Made by a program: the position numbers and the translations under genes
NCBI GenBank assembly: GCA_018692315.1
Contig: JABHKC010000188.1
Span: forward strand, 1-54,971
Direction: 5' to 3'
Source of the DNA: Bacteroidota bacterium
Lineage (GTDB): Bacteria; Bacteroidota; Bacteroidia; Bacteroidales; JABHKC01
Length of the DNA: 54,971 bases
The notes under the pieces: generated by a model
The model's input: only the letters and a program-made list of their open reading frames with translations
The model's database searches: none
What the model was told of the DNA's origin: nothing
Part shown: in pieces, positions 24,774 through 32,657 of the stretch
Position numbering within the stretch: position 1 is the first letter of the stretch
Layout of the letters: every line of letters starts with the position of its first letter

Positions 24774-26114
24774 ATGAAGATATATGTTGTAGATGATGAA
24801 CGAATTATAAGAGTTTCTCTTGCCGACGAATTACGAGATTTCGGCTTTGAAGTTTACGAGTTTGCAAACGCTAATTCAGCACTCATGCAAATGCAAAATG
24901 TGTTGCCAGACATTGTCATAACCGACCTAAACATGCCAGAGGTTAATGGTATAGAATTTCTGAAAAGAATAAAAAAATATAATCAAAATATCTATGTAGT
25001 TTTAATGACTGCATATTCCACAGTTTCTACAGCTATTGATGCAATGAAACTTGGAGCCTACGATTATATAGAAAAGCCTTTCGACAATAAAAAAATGCTC
25101 ATGATTTTAGAACATATCAATGAGCTTAAACAGGTAAAAGATGAGAATAGAACACTAAAAATAAAGTTGAAGCGCGACTACGATTTTTCATCATTTATCG
25201 GAGCCAGCCAACATATTTTAGATGTTTTTAATTTGGTTAAGATAGTTGCACAAAAATCAACAAGTGTGCTGCTCGTTGGCGAAACCGGAACAGGAAAGGA
25301 ATTGCTTACAAATATTATTCATTATAATAGTGATAGAAGCAAAAAGCCATTGATAAAGGTAAGTTGTGCTATTTTAAGCCGAGAAATATTTGAGTCGGAG
25401 CTTTTCGGGCATGAAAAAGGTGCATTTACCGGTGCTATTGCCGATAAGGCTGGAAAATTTGAAATAGCAAATGGAGGAGTACTCTATCTCGATGATATTG
25501 ATGATGTTCCTTTAGATTTGCAAGTCAAGCTATTAAGGGCTCTTGAAGAAAGAGAAATTGAAAGGGTAGGAGGGAATAAGATTATAAAAATTGATATTAG
25601 GCTTATTGCATCAACAAAAAGGGACCTTAGAAAAATGGTTGATGATGGGGAATTCAGAGAAGACTTATTCTATAGATTGAATGTTTTTCCAATAAACTTG
25701 CCACCATTACGTGAAAGACCCGGCGATATTGTTAAATTGACAAAGCATTTTGTTTCCATTTTTTCTAACGATAGTGAGAAACAAATTGATAACGAAGTGT
25801 TTGAGGTTTTGAAAAAGTATCCTTTTCCGGGTAATGTGAGAGAATTACGTAATCTAGCCGAACGTTTGACACTTTTAAGTATGGAAAATAAAATTGATGA
25901 TAGTATAATTCCATATGAAATTAAATTTCCGGGATTCAAGCCCACTTATTTCACTTTCAACGAAAAGTCATTAAATGATATTCTTGAAGAAGTTGAAAAA
26001 AGTGCTATTCTCAGTGCATTAGACAAATCTCGTTGGAACAAATCGAAAGCTGCAGATTTATTAGGGCTTCCTGCATCAACACTTAAATCGAAGATAACTA
26101 AATTTGATTTGTAA
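24774..26114 (+). CDS. Sigma-54-dependent response regulator (NtrC/AtoC type)
   Basis: A 446-residue activator with three domains. The receiver domain (1-~115) has acidic residues D7/D8, phospho-acceptor D51 (VITDLNMPEVNG) and K101. The AAA+ sigma-54 interaction domain (~138-370) has Walker A GETGTGKE at 169-176, the sigma-54 contact GAFTGA at 216-221, Walker B LYLDDIDDVP, and an R finger region (REDLFYRLNVFPINLPPLRER). A Fis-type helix-turn-helix lies near the end (KSRWNKSKAADLLGLPASTLKSKI). The gene begins 7 bases after the kinase and ends before a terminator, giving a three-gene operon. Its target is unknown; the haem lipoprotein gene 309 bases downstream is the obvious candidate, although I found no clear -24/-12 promoter there. 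Confidence 0.95.
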   Translation: MKIYVVDDERIIRVSLADELRDFGFEVYEFANANSALMQMQNVLPDIVITDLNMPEVNGIEFLKRIKKYNQNIYVVLMTAYSTVSTAIDAMKLGAYDYIEKPFDNKKMLMILEHINELKQVKDENRTLKIKLKRDYDFSSFIGASQHILDVFNLVKIVAQKSTSVLLVGETGTGKELLTNIIHYNSDRSKKPLIKVSCAILSREIFESELFGHEKGAFTGAIADKAGKFEIANGGVLYLDDIDDVPLDLQVKLLRALEEREIERVGGNKIIKIDIRLIASTKRDLRKMVDDGEFREDLFYRLNVFPINLPPLRERPGDIVKLTKHFVSIFSNDSEKQIDNEVFEVLKKYPFPGNVRELRNLAERLTLLSMENKIDDSIIPYEIKFPGFKPTYFTFNEKSLNDILEEVEKSAILSALDKSRWNKSKAADLLGLPASTLKSKITKFDL

Positions 26115-26208
26115 TTTTCCCTTTTGAAGTTTTTAATTTTGAACTGTTTTGGAAATTGTACAGTGTGAATAGAATTCTATTTTCAGTACCCTTAAATTGG
26201 AATATTTG

Positions 26209-26254
26209 AGCGACAAAAACTCGTCAATATCGACGAAATTTAGTCGCTTTTTTG
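26209..26254 (+). terminator. Rho-independent terminator of the sensor operon
   Basis: AGCGAC pairs with GTCGCT, with an inner stem CGTC/GACG, followed by TTTTTT. It begins 95 bases after the regulator stop. Confidence 0.7.
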
Positions 26255-26376
26255 TTTCTTTTAATTCCGTAAAAAAAAATAATATAAAAGAATAAATTAT
26301 TTTTTCCTTTCATACCGAAACATTGAGCTTATCATGCCATTGCTCTATTTTTTTTATCTTTTGTAGGCATATTATT

Positions 26377-26394
26377 TGAATGCAGGCATGCAAT
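26377..26394. promoter_or_regulatory. Imperfect palindrome upstream of the haem lipoprotein gene
   Basis: TTGAATGC-AG-GCATGCAA is a dyad with seven of eight pairs matching, 30 bases before the ATG at 26424. It could be an operator or activator site for this gene; nothing else supports a specific regulator. Confidence 0.35.
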
Positions 26395-26423
26395 TAAATT
26401 TTTAATAAACTAAATTATTAAGT

Positions 26424-27638
26424 ATGAAAAAGTATTATGTGTTTTTAACAACCATTCTTTTTTTGAGTGCCTCATTGTTTATAACAAGCTGCTCTGATGA
26501 TGATGATGACCCAGTAGTTGATCCGGGTGAAAGTTCAACAGAACTTCTTGTGAAAAAGTTTTCTGAAGCTCCAACCTTAGATGGTACTGTAGATGATATG
26601 TGGGCTGAAGCTCAAAAATTGGTTGGAACTACTGAAGTTCCAAACTTAGCAGCAAGAGGAACTTATTTGAATGGCGATGGTGAAGGTATTGAGGAAGATC
26701 TAGGATTGTTTGATCCATATACAGGAGAAACTTATGACTATACAATGCGTGCAGGCTATTCAGGAACTGACATTTATTTTTTATTAGAATGGGAAGATGC
26801 TGATGATAGTAAAGACAGACAATCTTGGTATTTCGATGCTGATGATAATTTGTGGAAAGGTGAACATAAATATGCTAACCACGATAATGACAAATTTTAC
26901 GAAGATAAATTTGCATTTTTATTCCCTATTGGTGAAGTATCTGGTTTCAATGCTTCAACTTGCTATGCAGTCTGTCATCAAAATTTGACTCTGGAGAATC
27001 CAAAAGACAAACATACAAGACATTATACTCTTGTTGATGGTGAAAAAATTGATATGTGGCATTGGAAACGTGTAAGAGGAACGTATCTTGGACAGGTTGA
27101 TGATCAAATGATGAACTATGCTGATCCTACCGGATCTTCTGCAAATGGAAGACATGGAGATGGAACCGGACAAGGTGGATATTCTGGAAATTCACAAACT
27201 TTAAATAATGGTGTTGCTGACGTAAGTGTACCATTGTATATTATACCTGATAAAACTGATTACTACTGGATTAGCCAAGATGATATAGACGATGGAACGG
27301 CAAAAATGGTAACTGCCGTTGATAACTTTGGTGTATTAACTTATGATGGTGGTACAATAGATCCTTCAACAGGTGGATATGAACAAGGAACTGGTGTAAA
27401 ACGTTTCCCAAGTGTTACAACAAGAGCATTCACTTTGGGCCGAGCTGATATTGATATTCGTGCAATCCATACAGGAACTGGCTGGGTTTGCGAATTCACT
27501 CGAAAATTAGACACAGGCGATGAGGACGATGTAGTATTTAATATTGAAGAAGAAATAGCTTTTGGTTTAGCTATTTTTAATAATGCAGCAATTGCTCATG
27601 CTGTTAAGCCAAATTTAAATATGAAATTTGAGCAATAG
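26424..27638 (+). CDS. Ethylbenzene-dehydrogenase-type haem-binding lipoprotein
   Basis: A 404-residue lipoprotein (signal then TSCSDDDDD, lipidated Cys near 23). The mature part resembles the haem-binding gamma-subunit family of type II DMSO-reductase enzymes (EB_dh). It opens with a carbohydrate-binding-like segment (APTLDGTVDDMWAEA, then YTMRAGYSGTDIYFLLEWEDAD) and ends with DIRAIHTGTGWVCEFTRKLDTGDEDDVVF and FGLAIFNNA. A CYAVCH motif near 180 suggests a covalently attached c-type haem with a CX3CH spacing. No catalytic molybdopterin or iron-sulfur partner is adjacent. It may act as an electron carrier or haem-based relay. It has its own terminator and lies between the three-component sensor and the Crp/Fnr gene. 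Confidence 0.8.
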   Translation: MKKYYVFLTTILFLSASLFITSCSDDDDDPVVDPGESSTELLVKKFSEAPTLDGTVDDMWAEAQKLVGTTEVPNLAARGTYLNGDGEGIEEDLGLFDPYTGETYDYTMRAGYSGTDIYFLLEWEDADDSKDRQSWYFDADDNLWKGEHKYANHDNDKFYEDKFAFLFPIGEVSGFNASTCYAVCHQNLTLENPKDKHTRHYTLVDGEKIDMWHWKRVRGTYLGQVDDQMMNYADPTGSSANGRHGDGTGQGGYSGNSQTLNNGVADVSVPLYIIPDKTDYYWISQDDIDDGTAKMVTAVDNFGVLTYDGGTIDPSTGGYEQGTGVKRFPSVTTRAFTLGRADIDIRAIHTGTGWVCEFTRKLDTGDEDDVVFNIEEEIAFGLAIFNNAAIAHAVKPNLNMKFEQ

Positions 27639-27656
27639 TTTGTTAATTAGTTAATG

Positions 27657-27708
27657 AAAAAAAGAACCTGCGAGGAGGGCATTATTTATCAATCGCAGGG
27701 TCTTTTTT
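27657..27708 (+). terminator. Rho-independent terminator
   Basis: AAAAAAAGAACCTGCGA and TCGCAGGGTCTTTTTT pair across a ~18-base loop, with one bulge, and end in a U-tract 20 bases after the haem lipoprotein stop. Confidence 0.8.
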
Positions 27709-28092
27709 GAAAATACAAATTTGCCGATCTATTTTAAAGAGAGCTTTTCATTTATAGTCATGATAAGATCGCAGAATTTATATACACAGTTTAATAAGTT
27801 AGTTAATTCAAGTTTCGCACTTTCAAAATTGCAAAAAATGCTAATTTCAATGGTTTGTAAATCTACCAATTCTATTGGTTAAAACTCTTTTAAAATGAAC
27901 TTTACTCCAGGAATTCCAATTGTTGATATAATATTGTTTTTTCTTTAATTTTTTAATGATAAAAAAGTAACGAGTCCAATAGCTATCGGAATTGTTTCGA
28001 TTGAAACAACTAAAGGAATAACTATTTAAACTGAATTTAATTATGAAGAGGAAAAATGTACTATGTGAAAAAATCTTATTATTTGCACAGAG
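27709..28092. other. Gene-free stretch before the convergent Crp/Fnr gene
   Basis: About 380 AT-rich bases between the terminator and the end of the minus-strand regulator gene. Short frames such as NFTPGIPIVDIILFF near 27895 and VTSPIAIGIVSIETTKGITI near 27970 could be scraps of a dead gene, but they are too short to assign. Confidence 0.4.
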
Positions 28093-28785
28093 TTATCCAA
28101 AACGGCTTACTTTTTCAAGCATATCTATATCTAATATCTCAAATTCATTGCCATTAGATTTAATTATTCCATCATCTTTAAATGTTTTTAGAATTCTTAT
28201 CATACAAGCTTTTGAAGTAACAGTGAAATCTGCCAGTTCCTGCCTCGACAATAATGCATCAAACGATTTTTCTTTAAAGATAGTTCTCGATAAATACAAC
28301 AGACCATCTGCTACTCTGCCAATGGCTTTTTTTTGCGATAGTTCGTAAAAACGATTCAAGGTATTGGTTGCTCTTCTTGAGAACTCTTTTATAAATCCGT
28401 CCGAAAAATCACGATTGTTGAAAACCAAGGATTTAAAATCGTTTTTGTTGATATAACATACCTTCATATTAGAAAGAGCTGAAACAGAGTAGCGTGAAAC
28501 TTCTCCGTAATACAGACCCGGTCCGTTTAACATTGTTACAGGTTTTGAAATTGCATGGACTAATTCTTTCCCACTATTTCCTTCAATGTAGATTTTTGCA
28601 AAGCCGCTTACTAAAAATGCAACATATGAAATTGGCGAACCTTGTTTTATAATTGTATCTCCTGCCCGATAATTAGTTTCAAATCTATTTTTATTAACCA
28701 AATTAAGTTCATTTTCAGATAGATGCTTGAAAATATCACATTTCAGATCACAATCTATGCAATTAGTTGAAATCATATCTTCCAT
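28093..28785 (-). CDS. Crp/Fnr family regulator with FNR-like cysteines
   Basis: A 230-residue regulator with a cyclic-nucleotide-type sensor domain (~25-145) and a winged helix (~160-225). Three Cys are clustered at the N-terminus (C9, C12, C16 in NCIDCDLKC), with a fourth at C110 (SALSNMKVCYINK), which aligns with the ligand Cys122 of E. coli FNR (MVCEIPF). Four such residues could hold an oxygen-sensitive 4Fe-4S cluster. The recognition helix reads TSKACMIRIL: the conserved Arg is kept, but the Glu and Ser used by E. coli FNR to read TTGAT are not. The gene is divergent from the cytochrome genes across a 358-base region with a perfect TTGAT-N4-ATCAA palindrome. The likely role is control of the neighbouring anaerobic respiration genes. 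Confidence 0.85.
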   Translation of the reverse strand: MEDMISTNCIDCDLKCDIFKHLSENELNLVNKNRFETNYRAGDTIIKQGSPISYVAFLVSGFAKIYIEGNSGKELVHAISKPVTMLNGPGLYYGEVSRYSVSALSNMKVCYINKNDFKSLVFNNRDFSDGFIKEFSRRATNTLNRFYELSQKKAIGRVADGLLYLSRTIFKEKSFDALLSRQELADFTVTSKACMIRILKTFKDDGIIKSNGNEFEILDIDMLEKVSRFG

Positions 28786-28920
28786 ACAATAATGTAATAG
28801 TTAAGGATGTAATATTCAAAAAAATTAAAAAACCTTATATGGTGTCTCATTTTATTAGTTCATTACAACATTAATAATTTATAAATTTTAAGTACAAATA
28901 TATATAATAATTTATTCTCA

Positions 28921-28934
28921 TTGATATATATCAA
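28921..28934. promoter_or_regulatory. FNR-type binding site, perfect palindrome
   Basis: TTGATATATATCAA fits the FNR consensus TTGAT-N4-ATCAA at every defined base. It lies between the Crp/Fnr gene and the hexahaem cytochrome gene, 136 bases before the Crp/Fnr ATG and 210 bases before the cytochrome ATG. Confidence 0.7.
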
Positions 28935-28990
28935 CAAAAATATGATAAAAAATATTAATATTACAAAATAAAATATGTAATACACATATT

Positions 28991-29013
28991 ATTATCATTA
29001 TTAATGTGATAAT
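28991..29013. promoter_or_regulatory. Inverted repeat in the Crp/Fnr-cytochrome intergenic region
   Basis: ATTATCA and TGATAAT, seven bases each with a nine-base gap, form a perfect inverted repeat 131 bases upstream of the hexahaem gene. It may be an operator; AT-richness makes chance possible. Confidence 0.35.
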
Positions 29014-29143
29014 TGTCAACTAATTTTCTTGCTTCATGAGGTTTTTATGATTAACATTGACATCGTTTTGTTTAATAAAAACTGCACTATAAATGCAGGT
29101 AGAGTATATTGATTTTAAATTATTATTAACTAAAAATTAGATT

Positions 29144-30145
29144 ATGAAAAAGTTTAAAAGTTATTATTTCTTCAGTTTTTTAGCTATTACATTTTTTAGC
29201 TTATACATTGTAGGCTGTACTGGAGATGATGGACCAGCTGGACAAGCTGGAATGGATGGTGAGGATGGTACTGCAAACTGTCTTACATGCCACAACGAAA
29301 CAATGGACCTGAAAACCAAAATTTTACAGTGGACAGAATCTGGGCATGGTAGCGGAGATTCTTATGCAAGAGGTTCAAGCTCAAGTTGTGCAGAATGTCA
29401 TGCTCATGAAGGTTTTATGCAACTTATTGCTGGCGAGGAAGTAACAGGTGCTGCTTTTCCAACCCCTGTTGGATGTAGAACATGCCATCCTATTCACCAA
29501 GCATTCACAATGGATGATTATGCTATTAATACTGTTGAGGCGGTTACACTTAGTGGAGAATATAGTGTTGGAGTTGAAGTTAATATAGGAACCGGTAATC
29601 TTTGTGTTAACTGTCACCAATCCAGACTTCGTGAATACGGAATAGAAATTGATGGAACTGGCGACCTTACAATAGCAAGTCATTTTGGCCCACACCACGG
29701 ACCTCAAACTAATGTTTACGTTGGTGCTGGATTATTCGAAATTCCAGGTTCTGTAGCTTATACCAACTCAGTACATGCTAGTACTATCGACAACGGTTGT
29801 GTAACTTGTCATACAAACGAAGGAAATCATACTTTTGAAGCAAGCGAGGACGCATGTGCTGTATGTCATACCGATTTTGATGATGATTTTGATTACCGAG
29901 GTGTTCAAACTGATTATCATACAATATATGATACCTTAACAAGCTTATTATTAGCAGAAGGATTGATAGAGTGGGTTGAAGAGGATGAAATGTACGAAGC
30001 TATTTCAGGTGAAGTTACTACTCATAACAAAGCTGGTGCTCTGTTCAACTGGGTAGCTCTTGGAGCAGAAGACGGCAGTTTCGGAATTCACAATACCGCA
30101 TATTCAATGGCTGCTCTACAAAATTCAATTGAAGTATTTAATTAA
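29144..30145 (+). CDS. Hexahaem c-type cytochrome lipoprotein
   Basis: A 333-residue exported protein with a lipobox-like IVGCTGDD near residue 25, so it is probably membrane-anchored by lipid. It carries six CXXCH haem motifs in order: CLTCH, CAECH, CRTCH, CVNCH, CVTCH and CAVCH. A short collagen-like stretch (DDGPAGQAGMDGEDG) precedes the first motif and may act as a flexible stalk. Several His in the spacers (HGSGD, SHFGPHHGP, HAHEGF, NSVHAST) could be axial ligands for bis-His haems. It is the first gene of the redox cluster, downstream of the FNR-type site, with its own terminator. The likely role is outer-membrane or periplasmic electron transfer; no catalytic site can be named. Confidence 0.88.
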   Translation: MKKFKSYYFFSFLAITFFSLYIVGCTGDDGPAGQAGMDGEDGTANCLTCHNETMDLKTKILQWTESGHGSGDSYARGSSSSCAECHAHEGFMQLIAGEEVTGAAFPTPVGCRTCHPIHQAFTMDDYAINTVEAVTLSGEYSVGVEVNIGTGNLCVNCHQSRLREYGIEIDGTGDLTIASHFGPHHGPQTNVYVGAGLFEIPGSVAYTNSVHASTIDNGCVTCHTNEGNHTFEASEDACAVCHTDFDDDFDYRGVQTDYHTIYDTLTSLLLAEGLIEWVEEDEMYEAISGEVTTHNKAGALFNWVALGAEDGSFGIHNTAYSMAALQNSIEVFN

Positions 30146-30191
30146 TCTATGGCAACTGTATATTTTTGGATTACAGTATAAATGTTTTAAC

Positions 30192-30246
30192 ATACATAGA
30201 TAATTTTGCATTGGCAAGGAGTAAAATCCTTGTCTATGTATTTTTA
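30192..30246 (+). terminator. Terminator after the hexahaem gene
   Basis: Outer stem ATACATAGA/TCTATGTAT and inner stem CAAGGA/TCCTTG, followed by TTTT. The inner hairpin is perfect. It separates the hexahaem gene from the next cytochrome gene. Confidence 0.8.
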
Positions 30247-30340
30247 AAGCAAAAATTTTGTATCCTTTTAAGGATTTTCAAATAATAAATATGTAGATAT
30301 AAACCTGTATAAATAATGTAATAATCAATTGAAATTTATT

Positions 30341-30712
30341 ATGAAAAAAAATTATTTAATCAATGGATTTGTTTATGCAATAATTTGCTTTGCTTTGTAT
30401 TCTTGCGAATATGAAACTGTTCAACCAATGGACCTTCAGCAAACCGATCCAGTTAGTTTTTCAGAACAAATAGCTCCTATTTTCGAAAACGCATCATGCA
30501 CTAGTTGCCACAGCGGTGCAGTATCGCCTGATTTGACAATTGGAAATTCATACAACAGCATCAGCAGTGGAAATTTAGTTGATGTAGACAATCCTTCGGA
30601 AAGTATAATTGTTATGAAAATAAATGAAGGACATGGTACAGCAAACGACGTTTCGCCACCTGACAGAGCATTAATTCTACAATGGATTGAAGAAGGTGCA
30701 CTGGATAATTAA
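30341..30712 (+). CDS. Monohaem cytochrome c lipoprotein
   Basis: About 123 residues with a signal peptide ending in a lipobox (ALYSCEYE). A single haem motif CTSCH lies in a planctomycete-type cytochrome segment (VSFSEQIAPIFENASCTSCH, then SGAVSPDLTIGNSYNSI), and the C-terminus is DRALILQWIEEGALDN. The sixth ligand may be the Met of VMKINEGHG or a nearby His. The frame can be opened at a TTG at 30329, but the ATG at 30341 gives a normal signal peptide. It is 27 bases before the barrel gene. Proteins of this type commonly sit beside DUF5777 barrels in Bacteroidota, so the two may work together at the outer membrane. Confidence 0.85.
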   Translation: MKKNYLINGFVYAIICFALYSCEYETVQPMDLQQTDPVSFSEQIAPIFENASCTSCHSGAVSPDLTIGNSYNSISSGNLVDVDNPSESIIVMKINEGHGTANDVSPPDRALILQWIEEGALDN

Positions 30713-30739
30713 ATAAGCTTTAATTAAAATCTATTAGAA

Positions 30740-31624
30740 ATGAAAAAAAAAATAGCTAACAGTATAAGTATTTTGTTGATTTTAAGTATATTATTTTCTG
30801 TATCAACATTTGCCCAAGGTGAAAAACCAAAGAAAAAACCTGTGGATGATAAACCTGTACGCTTTGCTTGGAACGGTGAATTATTGATAGATAATCAAAC
30901 ACCATTAATGCAAAATCCAAAAACATTGCAACTCATTATTCATCACCGTTTCGGAACATTTGGAAATGGCATGTCTGACCTGTATGGAATATATGCACCC
31001 TCGAATATCAGGCTTGGTCTGAATTATGGTATAAGCGATTGGCTGACCGTGGGTTTTGGTACTGAAAAGAACAATAAAATGCAGGAACTTAATTGGAAAG
31101 TCAAGCTTTTGAAACAAACCAAATCTGGCCGGATTCCTGTTGATATAACATACTTCGGTAATGCGGTAATTGATGGCAGGGATGAAACTTTTTTCGGTGC
31201 TACCTATTCTTTCACAAATCGGTTTAGCTATTTTAATGAATTAATTGTATCAAGAAAAGTTACAGATAAAATATCCATATTGCTTGCAGGCTCATACTCA
31301 CATTTCAATATGGTTGATACTGCTACAACTAATGGAATAGGAAATGATAAAGCCGGTTTGACGTTTGGTGGTCGATACAATTTCCTTAATGATTTGTCAT
31401 TTATTTTCGAATATGATTATCCATTTGATATTAAGGGAACTGAAGAATATCCGGCAAAACCTAACCTTGGTTTTGGACTGGAAGTTAGTACCAGCACGCA
31501 TATTTTTCAGATTTTTGCAGCACAATATGATAATATCATCAATCAGAAAAATTTTGTTTTTAATCAAAATGATATGACTGATGAAGGATGGTTGTTAGGT
31601 TTCAATATCATAGTCAGGTTTTGA
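30740..31624 (+). CDS. DUF5777-like outer-membrane beta-barrel
   Basis: A 294-residue protein with a signal peptide (...ILFSVSTFAQ) and a mature part of alternating hydrophobic and polar strands (RLGLNYGISDWLTVGFGTEKN, GLTFGGRYNFLNDLSFIFEYD, LGFGLEVSTSTHIFQIFAAQ) ending in GFNIIVRF. The terminal Phe, IIHHRFGTFGNG and NIRLGLNYGI fit the DUF5777 family, often found next to c-type cytochromes in this phylum. About 12-14 strands would fit its length. It lies between two monohaem/hexahaem lipoprotein genes and the inner-membrane redox genes. A role as an outer-membrane sheath or porin partner of cytochromes is inference from context. Confidence 0.75.
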   Translation: MKKKIANSISILLILSILFSVSTFAQGEKPKKKPVDDKPVRFAWNGELLIDNQTPLMQNPKTLQLIIHHRFGTFGNGMSDLYGIYAPSNIRLGLNYGISDWLTVGFGTEKNNKMQELNWKVKLLKQTKSGRIPVDITYFGNAVIDGRDETFFGATYSFTNRFSYFNELIVSRKVTDKISILLAGSYSHFNMVDTATTNGIGNDKAGLTFGGRYNFLNDLSFIFEYDYPFDIKGTEEYPAKPNLGFGLEVSTSTHIFQIFAAQYDNIINQKNFVFNQNDMTDEGWLLGFNIIVRF

Positions 31625-31667
31625 TGAATTAAATTTTTTGGAACAGAACAAACTAATAGGTTTTAAT

Positions 31668-32657
31668 ATGAACAAAAAGCAGAAAGCTAATGAATCGTCA
31701 AGAAGGAAATTCCTTAAAATTGGAATTGGAATTGGTGCAGGTTTAGCAACAGGATTAGGCAGCAGAGAATTGCTGGCTTCAGATTCAGAAATAGAAAAAA
31801 AAACAGGGAAGAAAGTTAAATTGTTAACAGCGGAAGGTAAGCTGGTTGAAGCTGATGAATCTTCAATAAGTTATAAAACTGTAAAACCTGCTCTTGGTGA
31901 AGAAGCGAAAGAAGGATTGCCTAATAGGAAATTTGTAATGGTAATAGATCTGGCAAGGTGCAAAAATGCCAGAAAATGTGTTGATGCCTGCCAAGAAGGC
32001 CATCATTTACCCAAGGATCATGAGTGGATAAAATTATATCTTTTACAGGATTCTGAAGCTACTGCACCATATTGGTTTCCTCGTCCTTGTTTTCATTGCG
32101 ACAGTCCTTTGTGTGTTAGTGTTTGCCCTGTGGGTGCAACATACAAACGAAGCGACGGAATTGTGCTTGTAGATAATCAAAGGTGTATAGGATGCAAGTT
32201 CTGTATGACAGGATGTCCATATTCAGCACGTGTATTCAATTGGACTGAGCCACATGTTGAAGAAAAAACAAAAGAAGAAATAGGGCCTTACTCGCCGGAA
32301 ACAAATTTTCCTCCTGTTGAAGGTACAGTTGGGAAATGTGTTTTTTGTGCCGATAATCTCAGAAATAATAAATTGCCACGTTGCGTTACTGCATGTCCTA
32401 TGGGTGTTATTTATTTCGGAGATGTACTTGAAGATACGGTTACAAACGGCTCAGATACTATACGTTTAAGTACATTACTAAAAGACAAAAGTGGCTATAG
32501 GTATCTTGAAGAATTAGGTACTCAACCCTCAGTTTATTATCTGCCTCCGGTAAATCGTAAATTCCCGGTTGAAAGAGGTTTTAAAGGTCTTGAGCCGGAA
32601 GTAAAGGAAAGGTATTCAAATACTCAGTATATGAACAAACAAAAAGACAATGAATAA
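31668..32657 (+). CDS. Tat-exported 4Fe-4S ferredoxin subunit (DsrO/NrfC-like)
   Basis: About 329 residues with a twin-arginine signal (SSRRKFLKIGIGIGAGLA), so it is folded with its clusters before export. Four cysteine groups follow: CKNARKCVDAC; CFHCDSPLCVSVCP; CIGCKFCMTGCP; CVFCADNLRNNKLPRCVTACP. This is the four-cluster layout of electron-transfer subunits in the DMSO-reductase superfamily and of Qrc/Act/Dsr complexes. Group 1 has Ala where the second Cys of CxxCxxC normally stands, which may alter that cluster. Electrons probably pass between the NrfD subunit encoded next and a periplasmic carrier. The frame can be opened at a TTG at 31638; the ATG at 31668 fits the Tat signal better. 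The gene overlaps the NrfD gene by 8 bases. Confidence 0.92.
   Translation: MNKKQKANESSRRKFLKIGIGIGAGLATGLGSRELLASDSEIEKKTGKKVKLLTAEGKLVEADESSISYKTVKPALGEEAKEGLPNRKFVMVIDLARCKNARKCVDACQEGHHLPKDHEWIKLYLLQDSEATAPYWFPRPCFHCDSPLCVSVCPVGATYKRSDGIVLVDNQRCIGCKFCMTGCPYSARVFNWTEPHVEEKTKEEIGPYSPETNFPPVEGTVGKCVFCADNLRNNKLPRCVTACPMGVIYFGDVLEDTVTNGSDTIRLSTLLKDKSGYRYLEELGTQPSVYYLPPVNRKFPVERGFKGLEPEVKERYSNTQYMNKQKDNE

Noticed and set aside
26168-26181. Perfect 14-base palindrome AATAGAATTCTATT after the sigma-54 regulator gene
   Set aside because: It lies downstream of a stop codon and before a terminator, has no second copy in view and is AT-rich, so it cannot be separated from chance.
26115-26423. Sigma-54 promoter expected upstream of the haem lipoprotein gene
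   Set aside because: I scanned for GG-N10-GC with TGGCAC/TTGC character and found no convincing match, so the link from the regulator to this gene stays unproven.
27895-28030. Possible dead gene between the haem lipoprotein terminator and the Crp/Fnr gene
   Set aside because: Two short peptides (NFTPGIPIVDIILFF and VTSPIAIGIVSIETTKGITI) look protein-like but are in different frames and too short to match any family.
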